Source: Chloroflexota bacterium
Lineage (GTDB): Bacteria > Chloroflexota > Dehalococcoidia > UBA6926 > JACQUM01
Assembly: GCA_016210295.1 (NCBI GenBank)
Contig: JACQUM010000134.1
Location: 1 to 9,255 of the forward strand
Length of the DNA stretch: 9,255 bases
Direction of reading: 5' to 3'
The translations under genes and the position numbers were made by a program. How positions within the stretch are numbered: position 1 is the stretch's first letter; each line of letters starts with the position of its first letter. Positions 1-5,826 of this stretch are shown one piece after another. A model generated the notes under the pieces. That model did not search any database. It saw only the letters and a program-made list of their open reading frames with translations, and was not told the DNA's origin.

Positions 1-2
1 AG

Positions 3-36
3 ATTGCCGCGGCCCTCCTTCGTCGGGCCTCGCAAT
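3..36. repeat. Hairpin-forming intergenic repeat (REP-like)
   Basis: Nested inverted repeat: ATTGC (3-7) pairs with GCAAT (32-36), and GGCCC (11-15) with GGGCC (25-29), around a loop containing CTTCG. The style, ATTGC...GCAATGAC, matches a type of dispersed intergenic repeat I know from many bacterial genomes, but copy number cannot be judged here. It lies just beyond the stop codon of the minus-strand radical SAM-like gene, so it could also end that transcript, although no T-run follows it on the minus strand. Confidence 0.5.
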
Positions 37-67
37 GACATTGGCGGTGAAGTTCGGAGACGCCACA

Positions 68-1759
68 CTAGTTCTTTCGGTCGTGCAGGCTCTGGTACGC
101 CTCCCAGAGACGCTCCGGAGAAAGCCCCATGTCGATATGTCTCCAGGGAAGAGGCTGAGAAGGGTCTCGGGCGCGCGTATAGTCTGCCGCCGAGTGGCCC
201 AGAGATGCGAAGGCCCGGTGCCACCCCTCCGCCTGGAACGACTCGCTCAGCGTATCGAGGGTGCATCCCGACGCCCAGGCCGCGTAGATGACTTTGCCCA
301 GGCGGCGGTCCCCGCGCGCCAGGGCGCCCTCGATAACCGCCGCCTGGGCGTCCACCCAGGAGACGGCTGCGCCCAGGCGGGCCAGGGCCTTCTTCAAGCC
401 GGGAAGACGCTCGTTCATCAACCCAGGCTCCACCTGGGGAGCCCACTGGAGGGGCGTCTGTGGCCGGGGAACGAAAGGGACCAGACGCACGCGGAGGTGG
501 AGATTCCGCCCCGCAGCCTTTCGGATGCCACCGACCAAGGCGGGGAGAGCCTCCCACTCTTCGCTGTCGGTGGCGGGGTGGCCCAGCAGCGCCGTCAGAC
601 GGAGCGTCTTCAAACCGCGTTCCACCGCCACGGCCAGGACCGGCAAAAGGGGTATCGCCTCCGTCTCCACCTTCTTCGCCATGCCAACGTCCGCCGCCAC
701 CGGGCCCAGGGAGAGCGTCCACCTCTCGGCCTGGGCAAGCTCCTCCACCAACGATAGCGATAGGTCCTCCAGACGCAAGCCCGAAATGCCGAGGCCCGTG
801 TTCGTCCACCGGCAATGCCGCGCTATGGTACCTACGGTCTCGGCCAGCCCCCGGACGTGACGGAGGCAGTCCCCCGTCACAACCAGCTCCTCAAAGCCCG
901 TGGACTGGAGCAACTCCATCGCCCCATGGAGCGCTTCTTCAGGAGTCCGCTCGCGGGAGGGAGGCACGTGGAACCCGTAGGGGAAGGCAGGGCACGAGAG
1001 GTCACAGCCTTGCTGAAGCTCCAACGTCCCGCGGTCTTGCGCGACCGAGAGATACGGGACCGGGGGACGGGTGGGAACGGGAGGAAGACTCGCGGCAAGC
1101 ACGCGCTGCGTCCTCTCGGGAGCCCCCCCCGCCTCTTCCGCGACGAAGAGGGAGGGGACGTAAACACCGGGGAGCCTCGCCAAGGCCCTCAGGACTTCTT
1201 TCCGGTCCTGCCCCGTACGGGACTCTCCATAGACGGCGAGAAGATGAGGAAGGAGGACTTCAGGGTCACCGGCGAGGGCGATGTCGAGGAAATCGGCCAG
1301 AGGCTCCGGGTTCAGCATCCCCTCCCCCCACCCAACGACGAGAGGGAACCGGCCGCTCCTCTCCGCCGCGTGGACAGGGACCCCCGCGAGGTCAAGCATG
1401 GTGAGGAAGCTGGTATACGTGAGCCCCCGCGCGAGGAAGAAGGCCAGCACCTCAAACTCTGCGAGAGGACGGCGGGACTCCAGGGAGAAGAGGGGGAGAC
1501 GAGACGACCGAAGGGCAGCCGCCACGTCCGGCCAGGGGGCGTAGACGCGCTCCGCCAGGTAATCGGGCTGCTGGTTCAGACTCTGGTACAAGGAGGCCAT
1601 GCCCGGGTGGCAGGCCCCCGTCTCGTAGACATCGGGATAGGCGAGACAGACACGCAGACGAACCGAGTCCCACGGCTTGGAGAGGCCGTTCCACTCGCCG
1701 CCGGCGTAGCGGCCAGGGCGGATGACGGACCGTAAGACTCTGTCGAGAGAGGCATTCAT
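68..1759 (-). CDS. TIGR03960-like B12-binding/radical SAM protein with degenerate cluster motif
   Basis: 563 aa, near the family's usual length. Family hallmarks are clear: RPGRYAGGEWN near residue 14, YPDVYETG near 41, ERVYAPW near 70, PLFSLESRRPL near 89, NPEPLADF near 150, FVPRPQTPLQW near 429, ARGDRRLGKV near 481 and LPWRHIDMG near 537. These belong to the TIGR03960 group (N-terminal cobalamin-binding-like fold, then a radical SAM barrel), whose members often sit beside or are fused to DUF2344 proteins; none is visible here. The Fe-S motif expected as CxxxCxxC reads C252-DLS-C256-PA-F259, so the third cysteine is missing. The family's APEAGTxRLRxxINK segment is also unrecognisable (about 352-366), and GLPTET reads GHPATD. 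I infer a paralogue that no longer does SAM chemistry, or does it differently. The ATG at 1759 follows a promoter very closely and has no clear Shine-Dalgarno. Confidence 0.85.
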   Translation of the reverse strand: MNASLDRVLRSVIRPGRYAGGEWNGLSKPWDSVRLRVCLAYPDVYETGACHPGMASLYQSLNQQPDYLAERVYAPWPDVAAALRSSRLPLFSLESRRPLAEFEVLAFFLARGLTYTSFLTMLDLAGVPVHAAERSGRFPLVVGWGEGMLNPEPLADFLDIALAGDPEVLLPHLLAVYGESRTGQDRKEVLRALARLPGVYVPSLFVAEEAGGAPERTQRVLAASLPPVPTRPPVPYLSVAQDRGTLELQQGCDLSCPAFPYGFHVPPSRERTPEEALHGAMELLQSTGFEELVVTGDCLRHVRGLAETVGTIARHCRWTNTGLGISGLRLEDLSLSLVEELAQAERWTLSLGPVAADVGMAKKVETEAIPLLPVLAVAVERGLKTLRLTALLGHPATDSEEWEALPALVGGIRKAAGRNLHLRVRLVPFVPRPQTPLQWAPQVEPGLMNERLPGLKKALARLGAAVSWVDAQAAVIEGALARGDRRLGKVIYAAWASGCTLDTLSESFQAEGWHRAFASLGHSAADYTRARDPSQPLPWRHIDMGLSPERLWEAYQSLHDRKN

Positions 1760-1770
1760 GTACGTCCGCC

Positions 1771-1800
1771 ATTATAGAGAGGCGGCATGAGCCCCCGCAA
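1771..1800 (-). promoter_or_regulatory. Sigma70-like promoter of the radical SAM-like gene, near-leaderless
   Basis: On the minus strand TTGCGG (1795-1800) and a perfect TATAAT (1771-1776) are separated by 18 bases. Transcription should begin about 7 bases past the -10, only a few bases from the ATG at 1759. This fits the lack of a ribosome binding site and suggests a leaderless or nearly leaderless message. Confidence 0.6.
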
Positions 1801-1843
1801 CGCGCCCACCCGAGAGATCGGTGACGGTGAGAGGGTTTGCCTC

Positions 1844-1862
1844 TTCTCGGTCGCTCCGAGAA
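1844..1862. promoter_or_regulatory. 7-bp inverted repeat in the divergent intergenic region (possible operator)
   Basis: TTCTCGG (1844-1850) and CCGAGAA (1856-1862) form a perfect inverted repeat around TCGCT. It lies in the 210-base divergent region between the radical SAM-like gene and the lipoprotein operon, just before a TATAGT hexamer (1867-1872). An operator is one reading; no regulator gene is in the window. Confidence 0.3.
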
Positions 1863-1923
1863 CGAGTATAGTCTAGTCCTGCACGCGCCGCCAAACGCAC
1901 CGATACATTAGCGTTGGCAACTG

Positions 1924-1952
1924 CAGACATACTGGTCCGATTTCACCATTAT
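1924..1952 (+). promoter_or_regulatory. Candidate promoter for the lipoprotein genes
   Basis: CAGACA (1924-1929), 17 bases, then CATTAT (1947-1952); each hexamer matches consensus at 4 of 6 positions. It would give a leader of roughly ten bases before the GTG at 1970. A competing -10-like TATAGT at 1867-1872 has a poor -35. Confidence 0.35.
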
Positions 1953-1969
1953 CAAAAAAGGCGATAAGC

Positions 1970-2923
1970 GTGAAGGCTTTTTCGTGGGACTTCCGCCCTG
2001 CACTTGTCTTCTCTCTTCTCTCCCTTCTTCCCCTACTACTCGCGGCCTGCGCCACGCCTGCTCCCTCGCCCGTGCCAGCCACGGCCACGAGCGCCGCCGA
2101 AGGCCCCGTCCTCTTCCTTGGCACCACCGACCTGGCCGTGGGAGAGAACCGTTTCGCCTTCGCCATCCTCGACCGCAGCGCCGAGGTGACGGAGCCTGTC
2201 GCCGACGTCCGGTTCTTCCGGCTCAAAGGGGAGACCGCCTATCTCGCAGGAGAGGCGACAGCCACCTACCGCCAGGCGCAGGCCAAGACTCCCCATATCC
2301 ACGCCGGCGGAACGGTCCATCTCCACGAGGAAGTCCGCGGCGTCTACATCGTCGATAAAGTCGCCTTTGACGAGCCCGGCCTGTGGGGCGTTCAGGCTCA
2401 GGTCACCCCTGCCCAGGGAGGGGAGACCATCGCCGCCGCGCTCGCCTTCCAGGTCAAAGAGAAGAGCGCCACGCCAGCCCTGGGGTCCCTGGCCCCCATC
2501 GTGGACAGCCCCACCGCCGCCGATGTCGCCGACCTCTCCGAGATCTGCAGCCGCACGCCCCCGGACGAGATGCACCGTCTCTCCCTCAAAGGGGCGCGGG
2601 CCTCCGGCAGGCCCTTCGTCGTCGTCTTCGCCTCCCCCGCCTTCTGCGCCAGCCGGGTCTGCGGGCCCGTCCTGGAGGTCGCCGTCGCCGTTTCCTCCTG
2701 GTTTGAGCGCACCATTGACTTCCTCCATGTAGAGCCTTACAATCTCGCCCTAGCGCACACGTCGGGGACCCTCCAGTTGACCGATGTCGCCGTCGCCTGG
2801 GGCCTTCCCAGCGAGCCGTGGGTCTTCGTGGTGGACAAGGAGGGGAGGATCGCCGCGAAGTTCGAAGGCATCGTCACCGAGCAGGAGATGAAGAGCGCCC
2901 TCGAGGCACTGATCGGCTCCTAG
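1970..2923 (+). CDS. Thioredoxin-like lipoprotein with CxxxxC pair
   Basis: 317 aa. The N-terminus is a lipoprotein signal: charged start, a long Leu-rich stretch and lipobox LLAAC with the lipidated Cys27, followed by a Pro/Ala/Thr linker. Residues about 45-165 look like an all-beta, immunoglobulin-like domain ending in GLWGVQAQV, and carry a histidine cluster HIH (109-111) and HLH (117-119). Residues about 195-317 resemble a thioredoxin fold: a beta strand PFVVVFASPAF leads to C226-ASRV-C231-GP, then EPWVFVVDKEGRIAAKFEG, which holds the cis-Pro-like and later strands. The CxxxxC spacing differs from classical CxxC but fits a group of bacterial secreted thioredoxin-like proteins with a FCxxxxCGP motif. 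It probably acts as an extracytoplasmic disulfide or metal-relay protein; the partner is unknown. The GTG start is chosen because it gives a complete signal peptide; only a weak AAGG lies upstream. The next gene begins 29 bases downstream. Confidence 0.8.
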   Translation: MKAFSWDFRPALVFSLLSLLPLLLAACATPAPSPVPATATSAAEGPVLFLGTTDLAVGENRFAFAILDRSAEVTEPVADVRFFRLKGETAYLAGEATATYRQAQAKTPHIHAGGTVHLHEEVRGVYIVDKVAFDEPGLWGVQAQVTPAQGGETIAAALAFQVKEKSATPALGSLAPIVDSPTAADVADLSEICSRTPPDEMHRLSLKGARASGRPFVVVFASPAFCASRVCGPVLEVAVAVSSWFERTIDFLHVEPYNLALAHTSGTLQLTDVAVAWGLPSEPWVFVVDKEGRIAAKFEGIVTEQEMKSALEALIGS

Positions 2924-2952
2924 GCTTAGAAGCGTACCCCGAAGGAGGCATC

Positions 2953-3408
2953 ATGCGTTATCGTGTCATCGTCTTGTTCTCCGTTCTCGTTCTTCTCCTC
3001 GCCGCCTGTGCTCCCCCGCCGACGCCGACACCGGCGCCAACACCGACACCCGTGCCCCCGAAGCTCCTGATGACCCAGGGTGTCTTCGATGACGTCGCGA
3101 AGATCAAGACGGTGGCACAGGCCCTCGCCGCGGGCTATACACCCGAGGCCACTCCCGGGCAGCAGCCGGGGTGCGTTCCCAGCATGGGCAAGCACTACGG
3201 CAAGGGACACTACGTGGTGGACGGCAAGCGGTTCCCAGGCCTGATCCTCATGTTCGACAAGAACGACCAACTCCTAGGCTTCGAGCTGGAAAGCCCCACC
3301 AAGCAGGCCGCACCTCCCTGGGAGCACCTGCCTCAAGGGCACCCTGGGATGGCGTTCGAGCACTGGACCCTTCACTCGTATTTAGTGGACCCCACGAACG
3401 CTTGCTAG
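2953..3408 (+). CDS. Small lipoprotein with CVPxMG domain, function unknown
   Basis: 151 aa. The ATG at 2953 is preceded by a strong GAAGGAGG and opens a lipoprotein signal with lipobox LLAAC (Cys19), followed by a Thr/Pro-rich spacer of about 18 residues. The folded part starts near residue 40 and holds CVPSMGKHY (74-82), a GLILMFDKNDQLLGFELE strand pair, a histidine-rich PWEHLPQGHPGMAFEHWTLH segment, and a cysteine as the last residue (151). The pattern CVPxMGxHY ... strand with GFE/GVEY ... W/H-rich end with a final Cys recalls a domain of unknown function in secreted proteins of Actinobacteria and Chloroflexota. Cys74 and Cys151 may form a disulfide. It probably shares an operon with the thioredoxin-like lipoprotein, 29 bases upstream, so a disulfide partner relationship is plausible but unproven. 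Confidence 0.8.
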   Translation: MRYRVIVLFSVLVLLLAACAPPPTPTPAPTPTPVPPKLLMTQGVFDDVAKIKTVAQALAAGYTPEATPGQQPGCVPSMGKHYGKGHYVVDGKRFPGLILMFDKNDQLLGFELESPTKQAAPPWEHLPQGHPGMAFEHWTLHSYLVDPTNAC

Positions 3409-3444
3409 AGGCCGTCGGGAAGCTCGCCGAGAGATGGGACCGGG

Positions 3445-3470
3445 GGGAGCCCAAGGTGACTTGGGCTCCC
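3445..3470 (+). terminator. 11-bp perfect hairpin after the lipoprotein pair
   Basis: GGGAGCCCAAG (3445-3455) and CTTGGGCTCCC (3460-3470) pair perfectly around a GTGA tetraloop, 37 bases after the stop codon at 3408. No T-run follows directly (the next TTTT is at 3490), so it may be a terminator without a canonical U tract or an RNA-stabilising stem. Confidence 0.6.
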
Positions 3471-3548
3471 TCTCCGGGCTCCTGGTAGCCTTTTGGAGCG
3501 GGGGGCCTGGGGATGGTTCCCGCGTCGTTCGGGTTATTCCCGGGTATC

Positions 3549-3579
3549 CGCTCCTCATTCGACGGGCGCGTGAGGAGCG
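3549..3579. promoter_or_regulatory. 9-bp inverted repeat upstream of the cytochrome c gene
   Basis: CGCTCCTCA (3549-3557) and TGAGGAGCG (3571-3579) are perfect inverted copies separated by 13 bases, about 70 bases before the cytochrome start. It could be an operator or a leader stem-loop. The 242-base gap from 3409 to 3650 holds this, the hairpin at 3445-3470 and no convincing gene. Confidence 0.35.
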
Positions 3580-3650
3580 CTCTCTTACCATGGCGGGCCC
3601 TGTAACAGGCGAGCGCCCACTCATGAAGAGAGTCTCCGGAGGATCGAGGG

Positions 3651-4037
3651 TTGTACCGGTATTCGGTGTTGGCAGCTTTGGCTCTCGGGCTGCTTCTAGC
3701 CCTCTCCTGCCTTCCACGCGCCGCGCCAGGTCCCAGCCCGGAGGCGGACTCGGTGACGTCGGGAGAGGCTGCGGCCCAGCGTCACGGGTGCTTCGCGTGC
3801 CACTCCGTGGACGGAAGCATTAGCTGGGGGCCGACCTGGAAAGGGTTGTATGGCAAGGAAGTGTCCCTCGGCGATGGCTCCCAGGTTCGGGCCGACGATG
3901 CCTACCTTCGCGAGTCCATTCGGGAGCCCAACGCGCAACTGGTCGCGGGATACCACCCCGCTTCCATGATGCCCAGGCTCCCGGTCTCCGACCAAGAGTT
4001 GGAGGCCCTCATAGCCTACATAAAGACCCTGCGATGA
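3651..4037 (+). CDS. Lipoprotein class I cytochrome c (caa3/CoxB C-terminal type)
   Basis: 128 aa. It starts at TTG with a GGAGG (3638-3642) eight bases upstream; this start gives a clean lipoprotein signal with lipobox ALSC (Cys20). The mature part is a single class I cytochrome c domain: C47-FA-C50-H51 covalently binds heme c, and M107 of MMP is the expected distal ligand. The string GPTWKGLYGKEV ... ADDAYLRESIREPN ... MMP ... LEALIAYIKTL is the pattern of the cytochrome c domain fused to cytochrome c oxidase subunit II in caa3 oxidases. Here it is a free, membrane-tethered protein with no oxidase gene alongside. It probably carries electrons on the outer face of the membrane, perhaps to a terminal oxidase encoded elsewhere, or serves the redox lipoproteins upstream. 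It is separated from them by 242 bases, so co-transcription is uncertain. Confidence 0.9.
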   Translation: MYRYSVLAALALGLLLALSCLPRAAPGPSPEADSVTSGEAAAQRHGCFACHSVDGSISWGPTWKGLYGKEVSLGDGSQVRADDAYLRESIREPNAQLVAGYHPASMMPRLPVSDQELEALIAYIKTLR

Positions 4038-4093
4038 CGCCCGGTCAGGCCCAGCCTCCGATGCGCAGCCTGTGCCCGACTACTCTGACATCC

Positions 4094-4129
4094 GGAGCCC
4101 GAGGGGGCGGCTCCAGCGGTTCAGAGCCG
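4094..4129 (+). other. Mutually exclusive hairpins after cytochrome c
   Basis: GGAGCC (4094-4099) can pair with GGCTCC (4109-4114), while the overlapping CGGCTC (4108-4113) can instead pair with GAGCCG (4124-4129). The middle segment can therefore join only one stem at a time. No U tract follows. It may be a weak terminator or only GC-rich chance. The rest of the 312-base gap (4038-4349) holds the promoter of the next gene and no convincing gene. Confidence 0.25.
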
Positions 4130-4242
4130 ACATTGAGGCATCTTACGGATCCTGTTGAAGTTATCACCGCATTCGACTCGCCATCAACGAGGGAGAGCCA
4201 CAGGGTTCCCCCGCTCCTTTCCTTTTTCGTCCCTCGAGACGG

Positions 4243-4270
4243 CTGACAGTTCTCCAAAATCTGGTACAAT
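4243..4270 (+). promoter_or_regulatory. Sigma70-like promoter for the ABM/VOC unit
   Basis: CTGACA (4243-4248), 16 bases, TACAAT (4265-4270); both hexamers match consensus at 5 of 6. Transcription would begin near 4277, leaving a leader of about 70 bases before the ATG at 4350. Confidence 0.7.
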
Positions 4271-4349
4271 GAGGCCGCTTACCCCGGGGGCGCAGGAACG
4301 GTGACACGCGCCGCTCCGCGAAAGGGGATTTGAAAAAGGGAGGGACTGG

Positions 4350-4628
4350 ATGGCGATACGGTTGTTCGTCCACATGCAGGCGGCGTTGGGAAAGCGCGAC
4401 GACCTGAAGAAGCACTTTGCCAAGGTCGTCCCCGACGTCGTGAAGGAGAAGGGCTGCGAGCAGTACGAGTTCTTCCAGAGCAGCCAGAACCCGGACAAGT
4501 TCATCCTGGTGGAACGCTGGACCGACCAGAAGACCCTGGACGACCACATGGAGATGAACAGAAAGCGCGGGGGCGACACGTCCTCGCTCCGCACCGGCGA
4601 GAGCGTGGTCGAGCGGTACACAGTCTAG
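4350..4628 (+). CDS. ABM-fold (antibiotic biosynthesis monooxygenase/YgiN-like) protein
   Basis: 92 aa, typical for this family of small dimeric ferredoxin-like-fold proteins. The order is diagnostic: an opening beta strand IRLFVHMQAA, a helix with KKHFAKVVPDVVKEKGC, a strand YEFFQSSQNPDKFILVERW (40-57), and a helix with the conserved His66 in TLDDHM. The family includes quinol monooxygenases, heme-degrading enzymes and many members of unknown substrate; nothing here picks one. The C-terminal part after His66 (RKRGG, then ESVVERYTV) differs from the usual HF-containing ending. The start is supported by GGGAGGG five bases upstream. The next gene begins 36 bases after its stop and lacks its own visible promoter, so the two are likely co-transcribed and may act on related substrates. 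Confidence 0.8.
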   Translation: MAIRLFVHMQAALGKRDDLKKHFAKVVPDVVKEKGCEQYEFFQSSQNPDKFILVERWTDQKTLDDHMEMNRKRGGDTSSLRTGESVVERYTV

Positions 4629-4664
4629 AAGGTCGAAAGTAGGCACGCACCAGAGGAGGTAGAC

Positions 4665-5672
4665 ATGGCGTTCACGCGGATCGAGCACGTCGCGCTCATC
4701 GTCAAGAGCTTGGAGGATGCCCAGAAGGTCTATACCCAGGGCCTGGGCCTCTCCGTGGACCAGGGCCGAACCCCCCTCCCCCAAGGCGGGAAGGCCAACT
4801 TCGATGACCTCTCCGTCTTAGCGTTCCCCATCGGCGAGATGTTCATCGCAGCCTGCAAGCCCAACAACCCCAACAGCGAGATGGGCCGCTGGCTGGGGGA
4901 CCGCGCCGGCGGCGCCCACCACTTCGCCCTTGCTTCCAACGACATCGCTAAAGATGTCGACGGCCTCATCAAGAAGGGCCTGAAGCCCCTGGGCCCTCCC
5001 ACCTACCCCAAGTGGGAAGGCAAGGGGCCCGTCTTCTTCGACCCCGCCACCACCTACGGCCTGAACCTGGAAGTGGTCCCGGAGGACAACTACCAGCCCC
5101 ACCCCTACTTCCGCGGGAGCGGCTTGGTCACCGGCATGGCCCACATCGGCATCGGCGCCCGGAGCGAAGGGGAGCAGCGCCGCCTCTGGGAAGACATCTT
5201 CGGCCTGAAGGAGGACCCCTCCGTGCGTCGGGGCGGGCCTTTTCCGCCGGGGCACGTGGCCCGAGCCGCTGATGACCCCGTCTACCTCACCGAATACCCC
5301 GTCGGCGGCTCCGTGATCGAGATCAGCGTCCCCGCCGACACCGAGAGCGGGACGGCCCGCTTCGTCGCCACCCGAGCTCCCATGGGAGCGACCATCCACC
5401 ACATCTGCCCCTTCTCGCCGGACGTGTATAAGTTTGCCGAGAACATCGCGCCGGCGGGCATCCAGATGATTAACCAGCTCCCCGCCAAGGGGACAGGCAC
5501 CGGTCCCGAGGCCGCCGGAGTCGCCTGGTTGCATCCCCGCACTTTCTTGGGCGTCCTGGGCGAGGTGTGGGCCCGCAAGCCCGGACAGATCCCTTTCCAC
5601 GGGAACCTCGTTCTCACCCCAGAGCACGCCTTCGGCGGGACGCCTCCTCGCACCACGCGCGCGCCTAACTAG
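4665..5672 (+). CDS. Two-domain VOC (glyoxalase/dioxygenase superfamily) protein
   Basis: 335 aa with two vicinal-oxygen-chelate domains. Domain 1 (about 1-140) starts IEHVALIV (His8), has GGAHHFAL (His85/86) and ends GLNLEVV (Glu136), with Glu58 in IGEMFIAA where methylmalonyl-CoA epimerase has a metal-binding Gln. Domain 2 (about 155-305) has MAHIGIG (His160), VIEI (Glu219), IHHICPF (His245/246) and GVLGEVW (Glu300). Both halves thus keep a plausible divalent metal site, unlike extradiol dioxygenases, where usually only one domain is active. The N-terminal half looks closest to the methylmalonyl-CoA epimerase/glyoxalase I branch. Substrate unknown. AGGAGGT lies four bases before the ATG. 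It follows the ABM gene by 36 bases and is closed by a strong terminator, so the two form a small unit. Confidence 0.85.
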   Translation: MAFTRIEHVALIVKSLEDAQKVYTQGLGLSVDQGRTPLPQGGKANFDDLSVLAFPIGEMFIAACKPNNPNSEMGRWLGDRAGGAHHFALASNDIAKDVDGLIKKGLKPLGPPTYPKWEGKGPVFFDPATTYGLNLEVVPEDNYQPHPYFRGSGLVTGMAHIGIGARSEGEQRRLWEDIFGLKEDPSVRRGGPFPPGHVARAADDPVYLTEYPVGGSVIEISVPADTESGTARFVATRAPMGATIHHICPFSPDVYKFAENIAPAGIQMINQLPAKGTGTGPEAAGVAWLHPRTFLGVLGEVWARKPGQIPFHGNLVLTPEHAFGGTPPRTTRAPN

Positions 5673-5690
5673 GCTTCCCTCGGCATCTCA

Positions 5691-5727
5691 GGGGCTGGCC
5701 CGCCTTCGGCGGGCCAGCCCCTTCTTC
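5691..5727 (+). terminator. Rho-independent terminator of the ABM/VOC unit
   Basis: GGGGCTGGCCCGCC (5691-5704) and GGCGGGCCAGCCCC (5708-5721) form a perfect 14-bp stem capped by TTC, so a stable C(UUCG)G loop is possible. TTCTTC follows. It starts 18 bases after the VOC stop codon. Confidence 0.85.
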
Positions 5728-5765
5728 AACCCGATGATATCGAAGACACTAGAGCGCGGTCACCC

Positions 5766-5794
5766 TTGGCACGAACCTCTCCTCAGGGTAAGAT
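5766..5794 (+). promoter_or_regulatory. Sigma70-like promoter of the single-domain VOC gene
   Basis: TTGGCA (5766-5771), 17 bases, TAAGAT (5789-5794), both near consensus at optimal spacing. The expected start is near 5801, about 25 bases before the ATG at 5827. It follows directly on the upstream terminator, so this gene is an independent unit. Confidence 0.65.
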
Positions 5795-5826
5795 GAAGCC
5801 AGCAATTTTCCAACAAAGGAGGGGGG

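Noticed and set aside
35..1735. Several long open frames on the plus strand (35-757, 460-1404, 815-1735)
   Set aside because: They lie opposite the radical SAM-like gene, which has recognisable family motifs throughout; their products are Arg/Pro/Gly-rich with no domain, as expected of GC-rich antisense frames.
2036..2728. 230-codon minus-strand frame
   Set aside because: Antisense shadow of the thioredoxin-like lipoprotein; Gly/Asp-rich and without motifs.
2818..2952. Upstream extension of the CVPxMG lipoprotein gene
   Set aside because: It would overlap the previous gene and bury the lipoprotein signal; the ATG at 2953 has a strong ribosome binding site.
4034..4246. 70-codon frame overlapping the cytochrome stop as ATGA
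   Set aside because: The coupling position is tempting, but the product is low-complexity, unrecognisable and runs through stem-forming DNA up to the next promoter; coding is not supported.
4818..5627. 269-codon minus-strand frame
   Set aside because: Antisense shadow of the two-domain VOC gene.
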